Virus record (IMG/VR): IMGVR_UViG_3300031277_000002 | Span: 1-61,854 of that record | Source: a virus | Reading direction: 5' to 3' (one strand) | DNA length: 61,854 nt | Shown here: positions 15,503 through 24,110 of the stretch, one piece after another | Layout of the letters: the number at the start of each line of letters is the position of its first letter | Position numbering within the stretch: the stretch's first letter is position 1 | Notes under the pieces: model-generated | What the model was told of the DNA's origin: nothing | Seen by the model: only the letters and a program-made list of their open reading frames with translations | Database searches by the model: none | Position numbers and translations under genes: made by a program

Positions 15503-17878
15503 ATGGATTTAGATAAATTTACTGGGAACATAATAGATTTAATTCAATCTGATGATGATATAATCAAAAAAGAATCTCAAGACATATTCTTTTCAATGAA
15601 AAACAGAATAAAGGATTTCATAGAATTTTCTAAAGGATCTGGAGATATGAAAACCTTTGTTGAAGAAAATCGGGTAATTTATGGCAGAAATTTTTCATAT
15701 GAAGATGCAAAAATAAGCATGATGCTTGGGGATGAAGATAAAAAAAATTTAAAATTAAACAAAGATAGCCAATTAGTTAAGGCTCCTAGAATATATTTAA
15801 ACCAATATCAAAATGACAAAACAAAAGACAAATCTACGATTAAATGTAGGCAATGTCTTCCTGGATTCACGTTTGTTATCGTTATTAACGATAGACAAGA
15901 AAGGGAATTTAAAACAATCAAATCCTTGTATTTAAAGAATTATAGAGGAAAAATTCTTTATAATAAAGATGGAGAATATGCAGTTGCGAGAGTTTTAGAT
16001 GTTTGGAATTCTGGAAAAAAAGATATATTAGAGATAGAAACGGTTACTGGACAAAAATTAAAATGCTCTACTTTACATAAAGTGTGGCTACCTCAAAAAA
16101 AAATGTTTATTTGTGCCAACCTTTTAAAAAATGATGATTTTTTAAATGTATATTATGAAAAAAATAGCATAAACAGTAAAATTAAAAAAATTAAAAAATC
16201 TAAAAAAGAAAATACTTATGATTTGTCAATATCAGATAAAGATTATCATAATTTTTATGCGAATGGAATTTTAGTTAGCAATTCAGAAATGACAGAAAAT
16301 GAAATAAATGAAAATATTTATTTGTCAGTATCAAGGCCATATACAAATGTTAGGCACATTTTTCCAACTTCAGGAATGGCTCAAAAAATATCAAAAGAGA
16401 AAATAAGCGTAGCTATAGAAAAATCTCCAAATTTAGCAATTCATCTAAAGAGGCCTTATAACTTATTAAGTAAGGCTTTCAAAAATGGGAGTTTTTACAC
16501 AATTGATTCTTCGTGGACAGATTATCAAGGAAGGGGTCCAAGCTCAGATAAATTAACTTTTGATGAATATGAAAGTCAAAATCCTCAAATAGAGGATATT
16601 TTTTCTGAGTCAACTTCTCATAGTGAATTAGGTAAAAAAACTAGAATATCAACTCCTGTTTTTCCGAATTCTGGCATTGACCTTATGTTTCAAAAAGGGT
16701 GTGGATATACTTGGCATATTACTTGCCCTAACCCAAAATGTAAAAAAGAACAAATTTTAGAATTTCCTGATAATATAATTAATTTTTTTGAAATAGGTGG
16801 AGGTATAAGTACAGTAAGTGAAAATTATTTAAAAAAATTAAATAAAGTTTATCTCGGTTGTAAATTTTGTGGAGCATATATAGATAGAACAACGCAGGTT
16901 TATATAAAAAATTCAAGATGGATACCAGAAAGACCTCATTTGATTCACGATAGAGCTTCTTATAGAATAACTTATATGATGTTACCATGGAAAACAGGAA
17001 AAGAAATATTGTATAAGTACCACACTTTTAGATTTGTTCATCAGTTTTGGAATGAAATAATGGGATATGCTTATTTGGATAAAGAATCTCAAATAACAAG
17101 AGAAATATTTGAACAATGTATTGACCCGAGTTTTGTCAATACATACCAAAGACTCGGAAATGCAAAAAACGTAAGTGTTGGGATAGATTGGGGTACAGTT
17201 TCATGGGTAACAGTTGTGGCAAACAATTTTCTTCCCGAGCAAAAAAATCCAAAAGTGATATATGTGGAAAAAATAGATGATGAAAGTTTGAAAAAAAATG
17301 GATATTCCGCTGCTCAACAAACAGATCATGCAAAAAGAGTATGTGACATAATAAAATTTTTTAAGGCCAGGATTGTTGTTAATGATGCAAACGGAATAGG
17401 GGTTGATAGGAATTCTTATTTGGTTAGAAAATTTCCTACTAGAGCTTATGGATGTTTTTACGATACAGACGAAAGAAAAAAACAAAAGGCAAAAAAGAAT
17501 TTAATTAAACCAATGTGGAACGAAGGACAAAAAACAGTAACTGTTTCACGGGTTGGGTCCTTTAAAAATTTACTTCAGAGATTTGAAGAAAAACAGTTGA
17601 AAATACCAAAGCTTGATCCATCTGTAGAAGAGTTTATTCAACATTTGGCAAATCTTGTTGTTGAAAGATATGAGGACGAAAACACTGGAGCTTTATATGA
17701 AGTGATAGGGAAAACCGGACCAGATCACCTGGGTCACTCAACAAATTATGCATTAATTGGGTTTGAGAAGATAGTCAACATTGATAGAGAAAATTCAGGG
17801 TCCGGAATAATAACAAATCCAAATAAAATAAATGAAGATATTTTAAAGCAATTAAAAAAAGTACAACAACCTTATTAA
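15503..17878 (+). CDS. terL: Terminase large subunit with intein
   Basis: A 791-residue precursor; removing the intein (residues 118-260) leaves 648 residues. The host protein resembles lambda gpA-type terminases: R/K-rich ATPase start KCRQ then (after the intein) SEMTENEIN, aligned with the KSxQxGxSE-type P-loop of that family; FPTSGMAQKISKEKI; ISTPVFPNSGIDLMF; two zinc-like CPNPKC and CKFC pairs; and the nuclease start VGIDWG near residue 560. It packages DNA into proheads by ATP hydrolysis and cuts concatemers. The intein splits the ATP-binding motif, a classic insertion point. Glycine of the P-loop appears replaced by Glu. The portal gene is over 30 kb away. Confidence 0.9.
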   Translation: MDLDKFTGNIIDLIQSDDDIIKKESQDIFFSMKNRIKDFIEFSKGSGDMKTFVEENRVIYGRNFSYEDAKISMMLGDEDKKNLKLNKDSQLVKAPRIYLNQYQNDKTKDKSTIKCRQCLPGFTFVIVINDRQEREFKTIKSLYLKNYRGKILYNKDGEYAVARVLDVWNSGKKDILEIETVTGQKLKCSTLHKVWLPQKKMFICANLLKNDDFLNVYYEKNSINSKIKKIKKSKKENTYDLSISDKDYHNFYANGILVSNSEMTENEINENIYLSVSRPYTNVRHIFPTSGMAQKISKEKISVAIEKSPNLAIHLKRPYNLLSKAFKNGSFYTIDSSWTDYQGRGPSSDKLTFDEYESQNPQIEDIFSESTSHSELGKKTRISTPVFPNSGIDLMFQKGCGYTWHITCPNPKCKKEQILEFPDNIINFFEIGGGISTVSENYLKKLNKVYLGCKFCGAYIDRTTQVYIKNSRWIPERPHLIHDRASYRITYMMLPWKTGKEILYKYHTFRFVHQFWNEIMGYAYLDKESQITREIFEQCIDPSFVNTYQRLGNAKNVSVGIDWGTVSWVTVVANNFLPEQKNPKVIYVEKIDDESLKKNGYSAAQQTDHAKRVCDIIKFFKARIVVNDANGIGVDRNSYLVRKFPTRAYGCFYDTDERKKQKAKKNLIKPMWNEGQKTVTVSRVGSFKNLLQRFEEKQLKIPKLDPSVEEFIQHLANLVVERYEDENTGALYEVIGKTGPDHLGHSTNYALIGFEKIVNIDRENSGSGIITNPNKINEDILKQLKKVQQPY
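15854..16282 (+). other. Mini-intein within terminase (143 residues)
   Basis: Begins with Cys (CLPGFTFVIV, block A), has block B LKCSTLHKVWL with the TxxH-type Thr and His, and ends with blocks F/G (YDLSISDKDYHNFYANG, ILVSN) before a Ser +1 extein residue. No LAGLIDADG or HNH homing domain lies between, so it is a mini-intein. The penultimate residue is Ser, not the usual His. Confidence 0.92.
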
Positions 17879-17883
17879 AAGTT

Positions 17884-17913
17884 GTTAAAAATAAACAAAA
17901 TAAATCGTATATT
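17884..17913 (+). promoter_or_regulatory. Class I phage promoter
   Basis: GTTAAA, 18 bases, CG-TATATT, directly after the terminase stop; the -35 half deviates from the consensus by one base. Confidence 0.5.
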
Positions 17914-17920
17914 TAAATAA

Positions 17921-18025
17921 GAATTAAACTTAAGCAAAGAAGATATTAAAAAATATTGGAAATCGAACACAAAATTGTTAAAAAATGATATTAGATTGAT
18001 TGATTGGAGCAAAGATGAAAATTAA
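17921..18025 (+). pseudogene. Start-less ORF fragment
   Basis: An open frame without a usable start reads ELNLSKEDIKKYW and ends RLIDWSKDEN, overlapping the start of the next gene. It looks protein-like (charged, no repeats) and may be the C-terminal remnant of a deleted gene. Confidence 0.3.
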
Positions 18026-18338
18026 AATACCCGAAAATTTTAATGAAATAACAATTAATGAAGATGTTATCAAATATTGGATAAATCGTTCAAAAAACGC
18101 TAAATATTTGTTTATCGGTTACTTTCTTTTTGGTTGGAAAATTAAATTTAATAAAAATTTAGATAAAGAGTACCTGAGAGAAGTTAAAAGATTTTTTTAT
18201 TTTTGGCTAAACTGCTATACGTTATCATTAGAAGAAAAAAGTAATTTATGTAGTTATATTTTAAGTTTTATAGTTTTGCCAGGGAAGATAAATAAAAGAA
18301 TTTTTAATAAAATAAAAGGAATTGTTGATGATAATTAA
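18015..18338 (+). CDS. Hypothetical protein (107 aa)
   Basis: ATG at 18015 follows TTGGAG by five bases and is preferred over an in-frame TTG at 18000. The protein is rich in aromatic residues (YLFIGYFLFGWKIKF, RFFYFWLNCY), possibly membrane-associated but with charged residues throughout. No family recognised. Confidence 0.6.
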   Translation: MKIKIPENFNEITINEDVIKYWINRSKNAKYLFIGYFLFGWKIKFNKNLDKEYLREVKRFFYFWLNCYTLSLEEKSNLCSYILSFIVLPGKINKRIFNKIKGIVDDN

Positions 18339-18939
18339 AAATATTTGTGTTTATAATATGTATCCTGCAATTTTAGGGATAAGAAACGCTTTGAAAAGTA
18401 AAGATAAAAGTGATAGTATTAGAATGATTGATTCTAATTATGTTAATTGTGTATCTTATAATCATTGTATAATTGGTTCGGAAGATGAAAAACTAATAAA
18501 AAAATTATTAAAAGGGAAGATTGCTCATCAAGAACGAAAGTTTATGAGACAAATTTTAATATCAATGGATATTAAAGGGCCTTTATATTGGTGGAAACAT
18601 TTTGATACTTATAAGGTAGGTATAGTTGCAAATAGTGAAAGCACAATGCATACTTTATTAAAAAGAACTTTATGTAAAAATGATTTTGTAGAAGGGGTTG
18701 ATTTCCAGAATATAATACGTGTTAATAAATATATAATAAATAAAGATTTTATAAACGCAAATAGAAATTTGCCTCATTCTTATTTACAAGAAAGACATAT
18801 AACTTGTAATTATGAAAATATTTTAAATATATATACAAGTAGAAAATATCATAAATTAGAAGAATGGAAAGAGTTTTGTCGTGTGATTAGAAGCCTTCCT
18901 TATTTTGGTTTATTAATAGAAAAAGAGGTAGATAAGTGA
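18328..18939 (+). CDS. Conserved phage protein (possibly ThyX-like fold)
   Basis: A 203-residue protein; ATG at 18328 has AAAGGA seven bases upstream. Features are HQERKFMRQI, PLYWWKHFDTYKVG and VANSESTMH, then a C-terminal EEWKEFC.VIRSLPYF. This pattern is known to me from uncharacterised Firmicutes phage proteins; some positions recall FAD-dependent thymidylate synthase, but the ThyX signature RHR..S is absent, so an enzymatic role is unproven. Its 3' end is immediately followed by a homing endonuclease gene, after which an alternative copy of the C-terminus occurs, so the current C-terminus was probably supplied by the insertion. Confidence 0.6.
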   Translation: MIIKNICVYNMYPAILGIRNALKSKDKSDSIRMIDSNYVNCVSYNHCIIGSEDEKLIKKLLKGKIAHQERKFMRQILISMDIKGPLYWWKHFDTYKVGIVANSESTMHTLLKRTLCKNDFVEGVDFQNIIRVNKYIINKDFINANRNLPHSYLQERHITCNYENILNIYTSRKYHKLEEWKEFCRVIRSLPYFGLLIEKEVDK

Positions 18940-19481
18940 AAGAAATATGGAAAGATATTCCTGGATATGAAGGATGTTATCAAGCAAGTAATTTGGGAAA
19001 TATTAAATCATTAAATTATAATAAAACTAAATTTTCAAAAAATTTAGTTTTAAATAAACAACATGATGGGTATGTAAGAGTAACATTAAATAATAAATCT
19101 TATCCTGTTCATAGATTAATAGGAATTACTTTTATACCTAATATTTTTAATTATCACGAGATTAATCATATAAATGGCATAAAAAATGATAATAAAGTTG
19201 TAAATTTAGAATGGTGTACTAGAAGTATGAATACAATTCATGCTATAAAAACAGGTTTACAAAGACCTATAAAATATACCGATTCTATACGAAAAAAGTT
19301 ATCTATAGGTAAAATAGGATCTAAAAATCCAGCATCAAAATTAAAAAAAGAAGATATTATATTTATATTAAAAAATAAAAAAAATTATACTGCCAAAGAA
19401 ATTGCTAAAATGTTTAATATTTCTTCATATTATGTATATGATTTGTGGAGAAAAAAAAGAAAAACTTGGAAACATATTTAG
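18936..19481 (+). CDS. HNH homing endonuclease with NUMOD4 domain
   Basis: A 181-residue protein overlapping the previous stop. N-terminal NUMOD4-type start (EIWKDIPGYEGCYQASNLGNIKS), then HNH motif (YPVHRLIGITFIPN, EINHINGIKNDNKVVNLEWC), and a C-terminal helix-turn-helix (TAKEIAKMFNISSYYVYDLW). Homing nucleases of this type cut alleles lacking the insertion and spread by repair. It is placed exactly at the 3' end of the upstream gene. Confidence 0.9.
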   Translation: MKEIWKDIPGYEGCYQASNLGNIKSLNYNKTKFSKNLVLNKQHDGYVRVTLNNKSYPVHRLIGITFIPNIFNYHEINHINGIKNDNKVVNLEWCTRSMNTIHAIKTGLQRPIKYTDSIRKKLSIGKIGSKNPASKLKKEDIIFILKNKKNYTAKEIAKMFNISSYYVYDLWRKKRKTWKHI

Positions 19482-19483
19482 AA

Positions 19484-19522
19484 ACATTACCTTATTTTGA
19501 TCTTTTGATCAAAGGAGAATAG
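19484..19522 (+). pseudogene. Orphaned original C-terminus of the 18328 gene
   Basis: Read in frame this stretch gives TLPYFDLLIKGE and a stop, matching the current end SLPYFGLLIEKEVDK of the gene upstream of the endonuclease. It also carries the AAAGGAG site for the next gene. Interpreted as the displaced native 3' end. Confidence 0.65.
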
Positions 19523-19524
19523 TA

Positions 19525-19896
19525 GTGATAACTTTACAAGAATTTTATAGTAATGCTTGGAAATGGAAAATAGGACAAAAAGAAACAATTTTTAAAAGAA
19601 CTAATAAGTTAACAATACAAGAATTATATGAGACTCAATGGGATACTTTTTTTGAACAAGCTATGAGAAATAGATTAGTAATGGGTGGATTAAGATATGG
19701 AGATATTAGAGATCAAAATAATTGGGATTATACAGGATATCTTTTATTCAAATTAGGAATGTATAAAAAAACAGGAAATACTGAATTTTTAGTGGATGTA
19801 GCTAATTTAGCTTTGCTGGAGTTTAAAAATGGGAGACACTCAAATAAACATTGGAGTCCAGTAGATACAGATAAACATAACGTTAAGAAAAAATAA
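19525..19896 (+). CDS. Conserved hypothetical phage protein (123 aa)
   Basis: GTG start ten bases after AAAGGAG. Helical protein with RNRLVMGGLRYGD, WDYTGYLLFKLGMYKKTGN and LVDVANLALLEFKNGRH. The pattern of acidic helices with a GGLRYG loop is reminiscent of all-alpha NTP pyrophosphohydrolase-like proteins, which would fit nucleotide metabolism, but the match is only suggestive. Confidence 0.6.
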   Translation: MITLQEFYSNAWKWKIGQKETIFKRTNKLTIQELYETQWDTFFEQAMRNRLVMGGLRYGDIRDQNNWDYTGYLLFKLGMYKKTGNTEFLVDVANLALLEFKNGRHSNKHWSPVDTDKHNVKKK

Positions 19897-19961
19897 AATA
19901 AACATTTTTTATATATTAAATTACACCTATAACTTTTAATGGAAATAACGAAAATAAAAAG

Positions 19962-20126
19962 ATGTCAATTTATGAACAAAAATTATTTGATTTGGTTGAA
20001 AAGGCTATTTCTCCGGATCCTTCTTTGGTTATGAATCCAGGTCATATTAATCAAGAAATAAATAATCAAAATAAAGAAGTTTTAAAAAATAATAGTTTTC
20101 CAAAACAAAATTTAAATGGGAATTAG
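19962..20126 (+). CDS. Possible small protein (54 aa)
   Basis: ATG with a weak upstream purine run. Reads MSIYEQKLFDLVEKAISPD, an amphipathic start, then an Asn-rich tail. May be a genuine short gene or an N-terminal fragment of a decayed one, since the following 270 bases look degenerate. Confidence 0.35.
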   Translation: MSIYEQKLFDLVEKAISPDPSLVMNPGHINQEINNQNKEVLKNNSFPKQNLNGN

Positions 20127-20398
20127 GTTAATTATGATAATATTTTAGATGGTCTCACTGAGGGGGGGGTTAAAAGAATGAGTATTTTAAAAAATTTTGT
20201 TGCGATTGAATGGGTTACACTATGTTAATTGGAGAAACTTTTAAATGTAAAGACGGTTGTATTTATACTAAAGTTAACAACTTGGAACGTTAGAAAAGCT
20301 GGGGAAACTTCCCTGGAGAATAAGGTTATATTTAGAAATAAGAAATGGAATTTTAAAACCATTATCTTTGAAAGAATTAAGAAGTTATAGGGAAAAAT
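20127..20398 (+). other. Degenerate intergenic stretch
   Basis: No intact gene. It holds short open fragments (for example MLIGETFKCKDGCIYTKV at 20223-20294), a run of eight G at about 20163-20170 and a small GGGGAA/TTCCC hairpin near 20307. Looks like remnants of deleted small genes upstream of the ligase; the last bases include AGGGAAAA as the ligase RBS. Confidence 0.4.
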
Positions 20399-21682
20399 AT
20401 GCAAAAGATAATTGAAATAATAAATGAATTAAATAAAACCACTAGCTCAAACAGAAAAAAAGAAATATTAAAAGAAAATAAAAACAATGAAGAGTTTAAA
20501 AAAATTCTTTATTGGACATATAATCCTTTTATAAAGTTTTTTGTATCATCTAAAAATTTAATAAAAAATAAAGATTTAAACAATGTTTTTGAAATATATA
20601 ATGTTTCTTTGGATGAACTATTAACAAAAATGTCTAATAGGGAAATAACCGGGCATGAAGCTATAAAAAAATGTTTATGTTTTTTGAATAATAAAAGTAA
20701 AGAATATAAAGAATTGTTTTATAAAATTATAGATAAAAATTTAAAATGCAGAATTGATTCAAAATTAATAAATAAAGTAATTCCTGGGTTTATTCCTGAG
20801 TTTTCAGTTGCTTTGGCCATATCTTTAGAGAAATACAATAAATTTCAAATAAGTGAAAAATATTATGTATCGAGAAAAATGGATGGCCTAAGGTGCGTAT
20901 CGATTATAGATGAGGATGGAAATGTTGATTTGTATTCAAGAACTGGTCAAAAATTTAACACGATGGATGTTTTAAAAAAAGAAATAGAAAAATTAAATTT
21001 AAAAAACATTGTTTTAGATGGAGAATGCTGCTTAGTTGATGAAAAAGGAAAAGAAGATTTTTCTGGAATGATGAGGGTGTGGAACAGAAAAAACTATATC
21101 ATAAAAAATCCAAAATATTTAATTTTTGATTACTTATCTTTAGATGATTTTAACAACAAAAAATCAAAAGAAATATTCTCAGAAAGAATAGAAAAATTAA
21201 ACAAAATAGATTTAAAATCAAATAATTTAAAAGTTATTAAACAAATTTTTTTGAAAGATGAAAAACATCTTTATGTATTAAAAGAGCAGGCAAGAAAAAG
21301 AAAGTGGGAAGGTCTCATATTAAGAAAAGATACAATTTATAAAGGCAAAAGGTCAAATGATATATTAAAACATAAATTATTTAAAGACGGCGAATTTAAA
21401 GTATTAGATATTAAAACTGGAAACATAAGACATATTGTTAGTGGAAAAGACACAGAAGAAAAAATGGTATCTGATTTAATTATAAATTATAATGGAGAAG
21501 AAGTAAAAGTTGGTTCCGGATTATCTATGGAACAAAGGGTTGATTGGTTTTTTCATCCAGAAAAAATTATAAACAAAATTATAACTGTAAAATATTTTGA
21601 AGTAACTGATAACATTAAGGGGACAAGTTCTTTAAGGTTTCCTACATTAAAGGCCGTTCATGGTGAAAAAAGAACTGTTTAA
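20399..21682 (+). CDS. ATP-dependent DNA ligase
   Basis: A 427-residue ligase. Adenylation motif KMDGLR with nucleotidyl Lys160, motif III-like LDGECCL, motif IV WEGLILRKD, and motif V HKLFKDGEFKVL, followed by an OB domain. T4 gp30-like in size. It seals nicks in replication, recombination and repair, matching the flap exonuclease encoded at 11 kb. Confidence 0.92.
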   Translation: MQKIIEIINELNKTTSSNRKKEILKENKNNEEFKKILYWTYNPFIKFFVSSKNLIKNKDLNNVFEIYNVSLDELLTKMSNREITGHEAIKKCLCFLNNKSKEYKELFYKIIDKNLKCRIDSKLINKVIPGFIPEFSVALAISLEKYNKFQISEKYYVSRKMDGLRCVSIIDEDGNVDLYSRTGQKFNTMDVLKKEIEKLNLKNIVLDGECCLVDEKGKEDFSGMMRVWNRKNYIIKNPKYLIFDYLSLDDFNNKKSKEIFSERIEKLNKIDLKSNNLKVIKQIFLKDEKHLYVLKEQARKRKWEGLILRKDTIYKGKRSNDILKHKLFKDGEFKVLDIKTGNIRHIVSGKDTEEKMVSDLIINYNGEEVKVGSGLSMEQRVDWFFHPEKIINKIITVKYFEVTDNIKGTSSLRFPTLKAVHGEKRTV

Positions 21683-21705
21683 AAATCAATAAAAAATCGT
21701 ATAAT
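21677..21705 (+). promoter_or_regulatory. Class I phage promoter
   Basis: GTTTAA, 17 bases, CG-TATAAT at the end of the ligase gene; the next ATG lies 17 bases past the -10. Confidence 0.65.
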
Positions 21706-21721
21706 TAATAAAGGATAAAAT

Positions 21722-21922
21722 ATGAGAGAAATAAAAATAGTGTTTGAAAATAATAACCCTTGTTCGTATCAAGAGTGTGAAAATAGCTTATCTAATCCGT
21801 GTCCATGTTGTAAAAGATACGCATCAAAAGGAAGAGTTATTTTAAATTTGTTTGAATATGCAAATGATTTATTATATTTTACTAAAAAATGGAGAAAAAA
21901 CTATGACAAGAGTAATTCTTGA
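21722..21922 (+). CDS. Small Cys-rich protein (66 aa)
   Basis: ATG after AAAGGATAAAAT. Contains CSYQEC and NPCPCCKRYAS, enough cysteines for a zinc site; charged C-terminus. Overlaps the next gene by 20 bases. No family recognised. Confidence 0.6.
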   Translation: MREIKIVFENNNPCSYQECENSLSNPCPCCKRYASKGRVILNLFEYANDLLYFTKKWRKNYDKSNS

Positions 21923-22232
21923 ATCACCTTATGCTGGAGATATAGAAAGAAATATCAAATATGCAAGGATGTGCGTTAGGGATTCTTTAATGCGTGGAGA
22001 GTCGCCAATAGCTTCTCATTTATTGTATACACAGGAAGGTATTTTAAATGATGATTTTCCGGAAGAAAGACAAATTGGGATAGATGCAGGTTTAGCGTGG
22101 AAAGGTGTAGCTGAAAAACATATTTTTTATATCGATTATGGTATGAGTTCTGGAATGAAATATGGATTACATTATGCTACTAAAAACAAAATTTCTGTTG
22201 AATATAGGAGAATTTTACAATTAAAGAGATAA
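21903..22232 (+). CDS. DUF7768-like phage protein (109 aa)
   Basis: ATG at 21903 with GGAGAA upstream. The N-terminus VILESPYAGDIERNIKYARMCVRD, then ESPIASHLLYTQEGILND and YIDYGMSSGMKYG, is a conserved pattern of small phage and bacterial proteins related to the nucleoside deoxyribosyltransferase fold. Substrate unknown. Confidence 0.7.
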   Translation: MTRVILESPYAGDIERNIKYARMCVRDSLMRGESPIASHLLYTQEGILNDDFPEERQIGIDAGLAWKGVAEKHIFYIDYGMSSGMKYGLHYATKNKISVEYRRILQLKR

Positions 22233-22234
22233 AA

Positions 22235-23065
22235 ATGAAAAAAGAATTGTCGATTTATTTTAAAGAAATAAATAAAAACAAAACATTAACCAATAATGAA
22301 ATAAAAAATCTTTTCATAAAATTAGAAAAAGAAAAAAATGAAAATAAAATATTAAATATAAAAAATAAAATAATAAAATCTAATTTAAAGTTAGTTGTTT
22401 TTTTTGCAAAAGCTTATAAATCAAAAAGGGTAGATTTTTTTGATTTAATTCAAGAGGGAAATCTTGGATTAATTCATGCTGTAGATAAATTTGATTATAG
22501 AAAAAATATAAAATTTTCAACGTATTGTTTTTATTGGATAAGACAAAAAATTTTAAGATATATAAAAAAAGATTTAAATGTAATTAAAATTCCTATTTGG
22601 GTTATTGAAAAAATTGACACAATTATAAAAAAAGAAAAAGAATTTTTTGATATATTTGGCAGGGAGCCAAGTATTAATGAATTATCTGATTTTTCTAATT
22701 TAGATGAGGGTTTAATAGTAAAAACAAAAGACACAATAAAAGGAAAAAGAGAAATTTCAAGTTTAGATTATTCAGAAAAAGATTGCGGCAGAGCTGTTAT
22801 AGAAACAATTATTGATGAAAAAGAGACTGTTTATGACGTTTTAGAAAAAAAAGAGTTGGGTGATATTTTAAAAAAATCAATAAATGAATTACCAAAAAGA
22901 GAAAAAAGAATTATTCAGTTAAGGTATAATAAGCTAAATGAAAAAATAAATTTCGGTGAAATAGGAGAAATTTTAGGTTTATCTTATGAAAGAATAAGAC
23001 AAATCGAAAGTAAGGCTTTAAATATATTAAAAAACAAAAAAAGAATAAAAGAATTTTGGAGTTAA
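22235..23065 (+). CDS. RNA polymerase sigma factor (sigma-70 family) A
   Basis: A 276-residue group-3/4-like primary-type sigma factor. Region 2 (LKLVVFFAKAYKSKRVDFF, DLIQEGNLGLI, FDYRKNIKFSTYCFYWIRQKI), region 3 (FFDIFGREPSINELSDFS) and region 4 (LPKREKRIIQLRY then GEILGLSYERIRQIESKAL) are all present; region 1.1 is absent. It should redirect host RNA polymerase to phage promoters. A second sigma factor is at 43965. Region 2.4 differs between the two, suggesting different -10 preferences. Confidence 0.92.
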   Translation: MKKELSIYFKEINKNKTLTNNEIKNLFIKLEKEKNENKILNIKNKIIKSNLKLVVFFAKAYKSKRVDFFDLIQEGNLGLIHAVDKFDYRKNIKFSTYCFYWIRQKILRYIKKDLNVIKIPIWVIEKIDTIIKKEKEFFDIFGREPSINELSDFSNLDEGLIVKTKDTIKGKREISSLDYSEKDCGRAVIETIIDEKETVYDVLEKKELGDILKKSINELPKREKRIIQLRYNKLNEKINFGEIGEILGLSYERIRQIESKALNILKNKKRIKEFWS

Positions 23066-23066
23066 A

Positions 23067-23225
23067 ATGAAAGTATTGTTTAAAATTTTACAGACAATAG
23101 GAGCTATTTTTTTAGCAGTAGTAATTTCAGTTATTTTACAAATAGTTGGATTTAAATTTATGTGGGAGCAGGTTATTGTGATATTCCTTCTATTCATGTT
23201 TATTTATAGAAGTGACACAAAATAA
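23067..23225 (+). CDS. Small membrane protein (52 aa)
   Basis: Starts immediately after the sigma gene with TTGGAG upstream. Two hydrophobic segments (about residues 5-27 and 31-45) predict two transmembrane helices with a short charged tail RSDTK. Could be a holin-like or superinfection protein, but nothing specific supports this. Confidence 0.6.
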   Translation: MKVLFKILQTIGAIFLAVVISVILQIVGFKFMWEQVIVIFLLFMFIYRSDTK

Positions 23226-23275
23226 TAGAAAAAGTTGTATCATAGTTAAAAAAATTTATTAAGGAATAAATTATT

Positions 23276-23599
23276 ATGAGTTTTATAACAAAGTATGCAA
23301 AAGAAGATGAAGATAATTTTAATTCTCATATATCTGAAGAAATAAAAGATAAAATAAACAAAAAACAAGTAATTTCTTTAGAAGAATATAAAGAAATGAG
23401 AATTAACGGTTATGAGCAAAAAAGAATTTTACCTTTATTATCAGATGATGCATTTATATGGCATATTAAAAATGCGATAAAAAATAGAGGATATAATGTA
23501 AGTAGTTTACAACTACCAGATCATTATGACCATTATTTATCTACTGATGGTATTGATGAACTATTGAAAAGATTTGTGTTTGCAACTGGAGGGAAATAA
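23276..23599 (+). CDS. Hypothetical protein (107 aa)
   Basis: ATG preceded by AAGGAATAAATT. Acidic N-terminus and helix-rich body; no recognised motif. First gene of a cluster of short overlapping genes to 24.4 kb. Confidence 0.55.
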   Translation: MSFITKYAKEDEDNFNSHISEEIKDKINKKQVISLEEYKEMRINGYEQKRILPLLSDDAFIWHIKNAIKNRGYNVSSLQLPDHYDHYLSTDGIDELLKRFVFATGGK

Positions 23600-23601
23600 A
23601 A

Positions 23602-23787
23602 ATGGATAAAGAAAAACCAACCTATAAACAAATTAAATTTTTAATGGCTATTGAAAAAGAATTAGATATAAGGTGTGAAGGAACAACAAAAGAAGAAGTA
23701 AGTAAATTTATATCTAAGCATATAGATGAATTCAATCACAGTAAAGCTGACCATAAAGAAGAATATAATTATTGGAGAGATAAATGA
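23602..23787 (+). CDS. Small protein with TxKQIKFL motif (61 aa)
   Basis: Begins MDKEKPTYKQIKFLMAIEKE followed by GTTKEEVSKFISKHIDE. This short helical pattern occurs in many phage and plasmid proteins of unknown function that may bind nucleic acid. Overlaps the next start. Confidence 0.55.
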   Translation: MDKEKPTYKQIKFLMAIEKELDIRCEGTTKEEVSKFISKHIDEFNHSKADHKEEYNYWRDK

Positions 23788-24089
23788 AAATGGGAACAAT
23801 TACAAAAATTAATACAAAAAAAGAATTTATTGAAAGTGTATATTCTATGGAAAATCCAATTTTAATACGTGGTTCTTGTGATACAGGCTTATTAGGTTCT
23901 TGGTATATGGTGAAAGATGAGAAAAAAAAATGTTCAGTGATATTACCTGGAACAAAATTATCAAACAAAGAATATCAATTAGGACAAACTGAAAAATTTT
24001 TTGAACGAGAAATAAAATTATGTATAAAATATAAAAATTGGATGTATGAAGTTTTTGGAGATCATTATAGGGTAGAATATAGAGAGTAA
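23784..24089 (+). CDS. Hypothetical protein (101 aa)
   Basis: Starts ATGAAAATG at the previous stop (two possible starts two codons apart). Contains PILIRGSCDTGLLGSWYMV; mixed alpha/beta composition. No family recognised. Confidence 0.5.
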   Translation: MKMGTITKINTKKEFIESVYSMENPILIRGSCDTGLLGSWYMVKDEKKKCSVILPGTKLSNKEYQLGQTEKFFEREIKLCIKYKNWMYEVFGDHYRVEYRE

Positions 24090-24110
24090 ATTAAAAGGAA
24101 TGAGGAAAAA

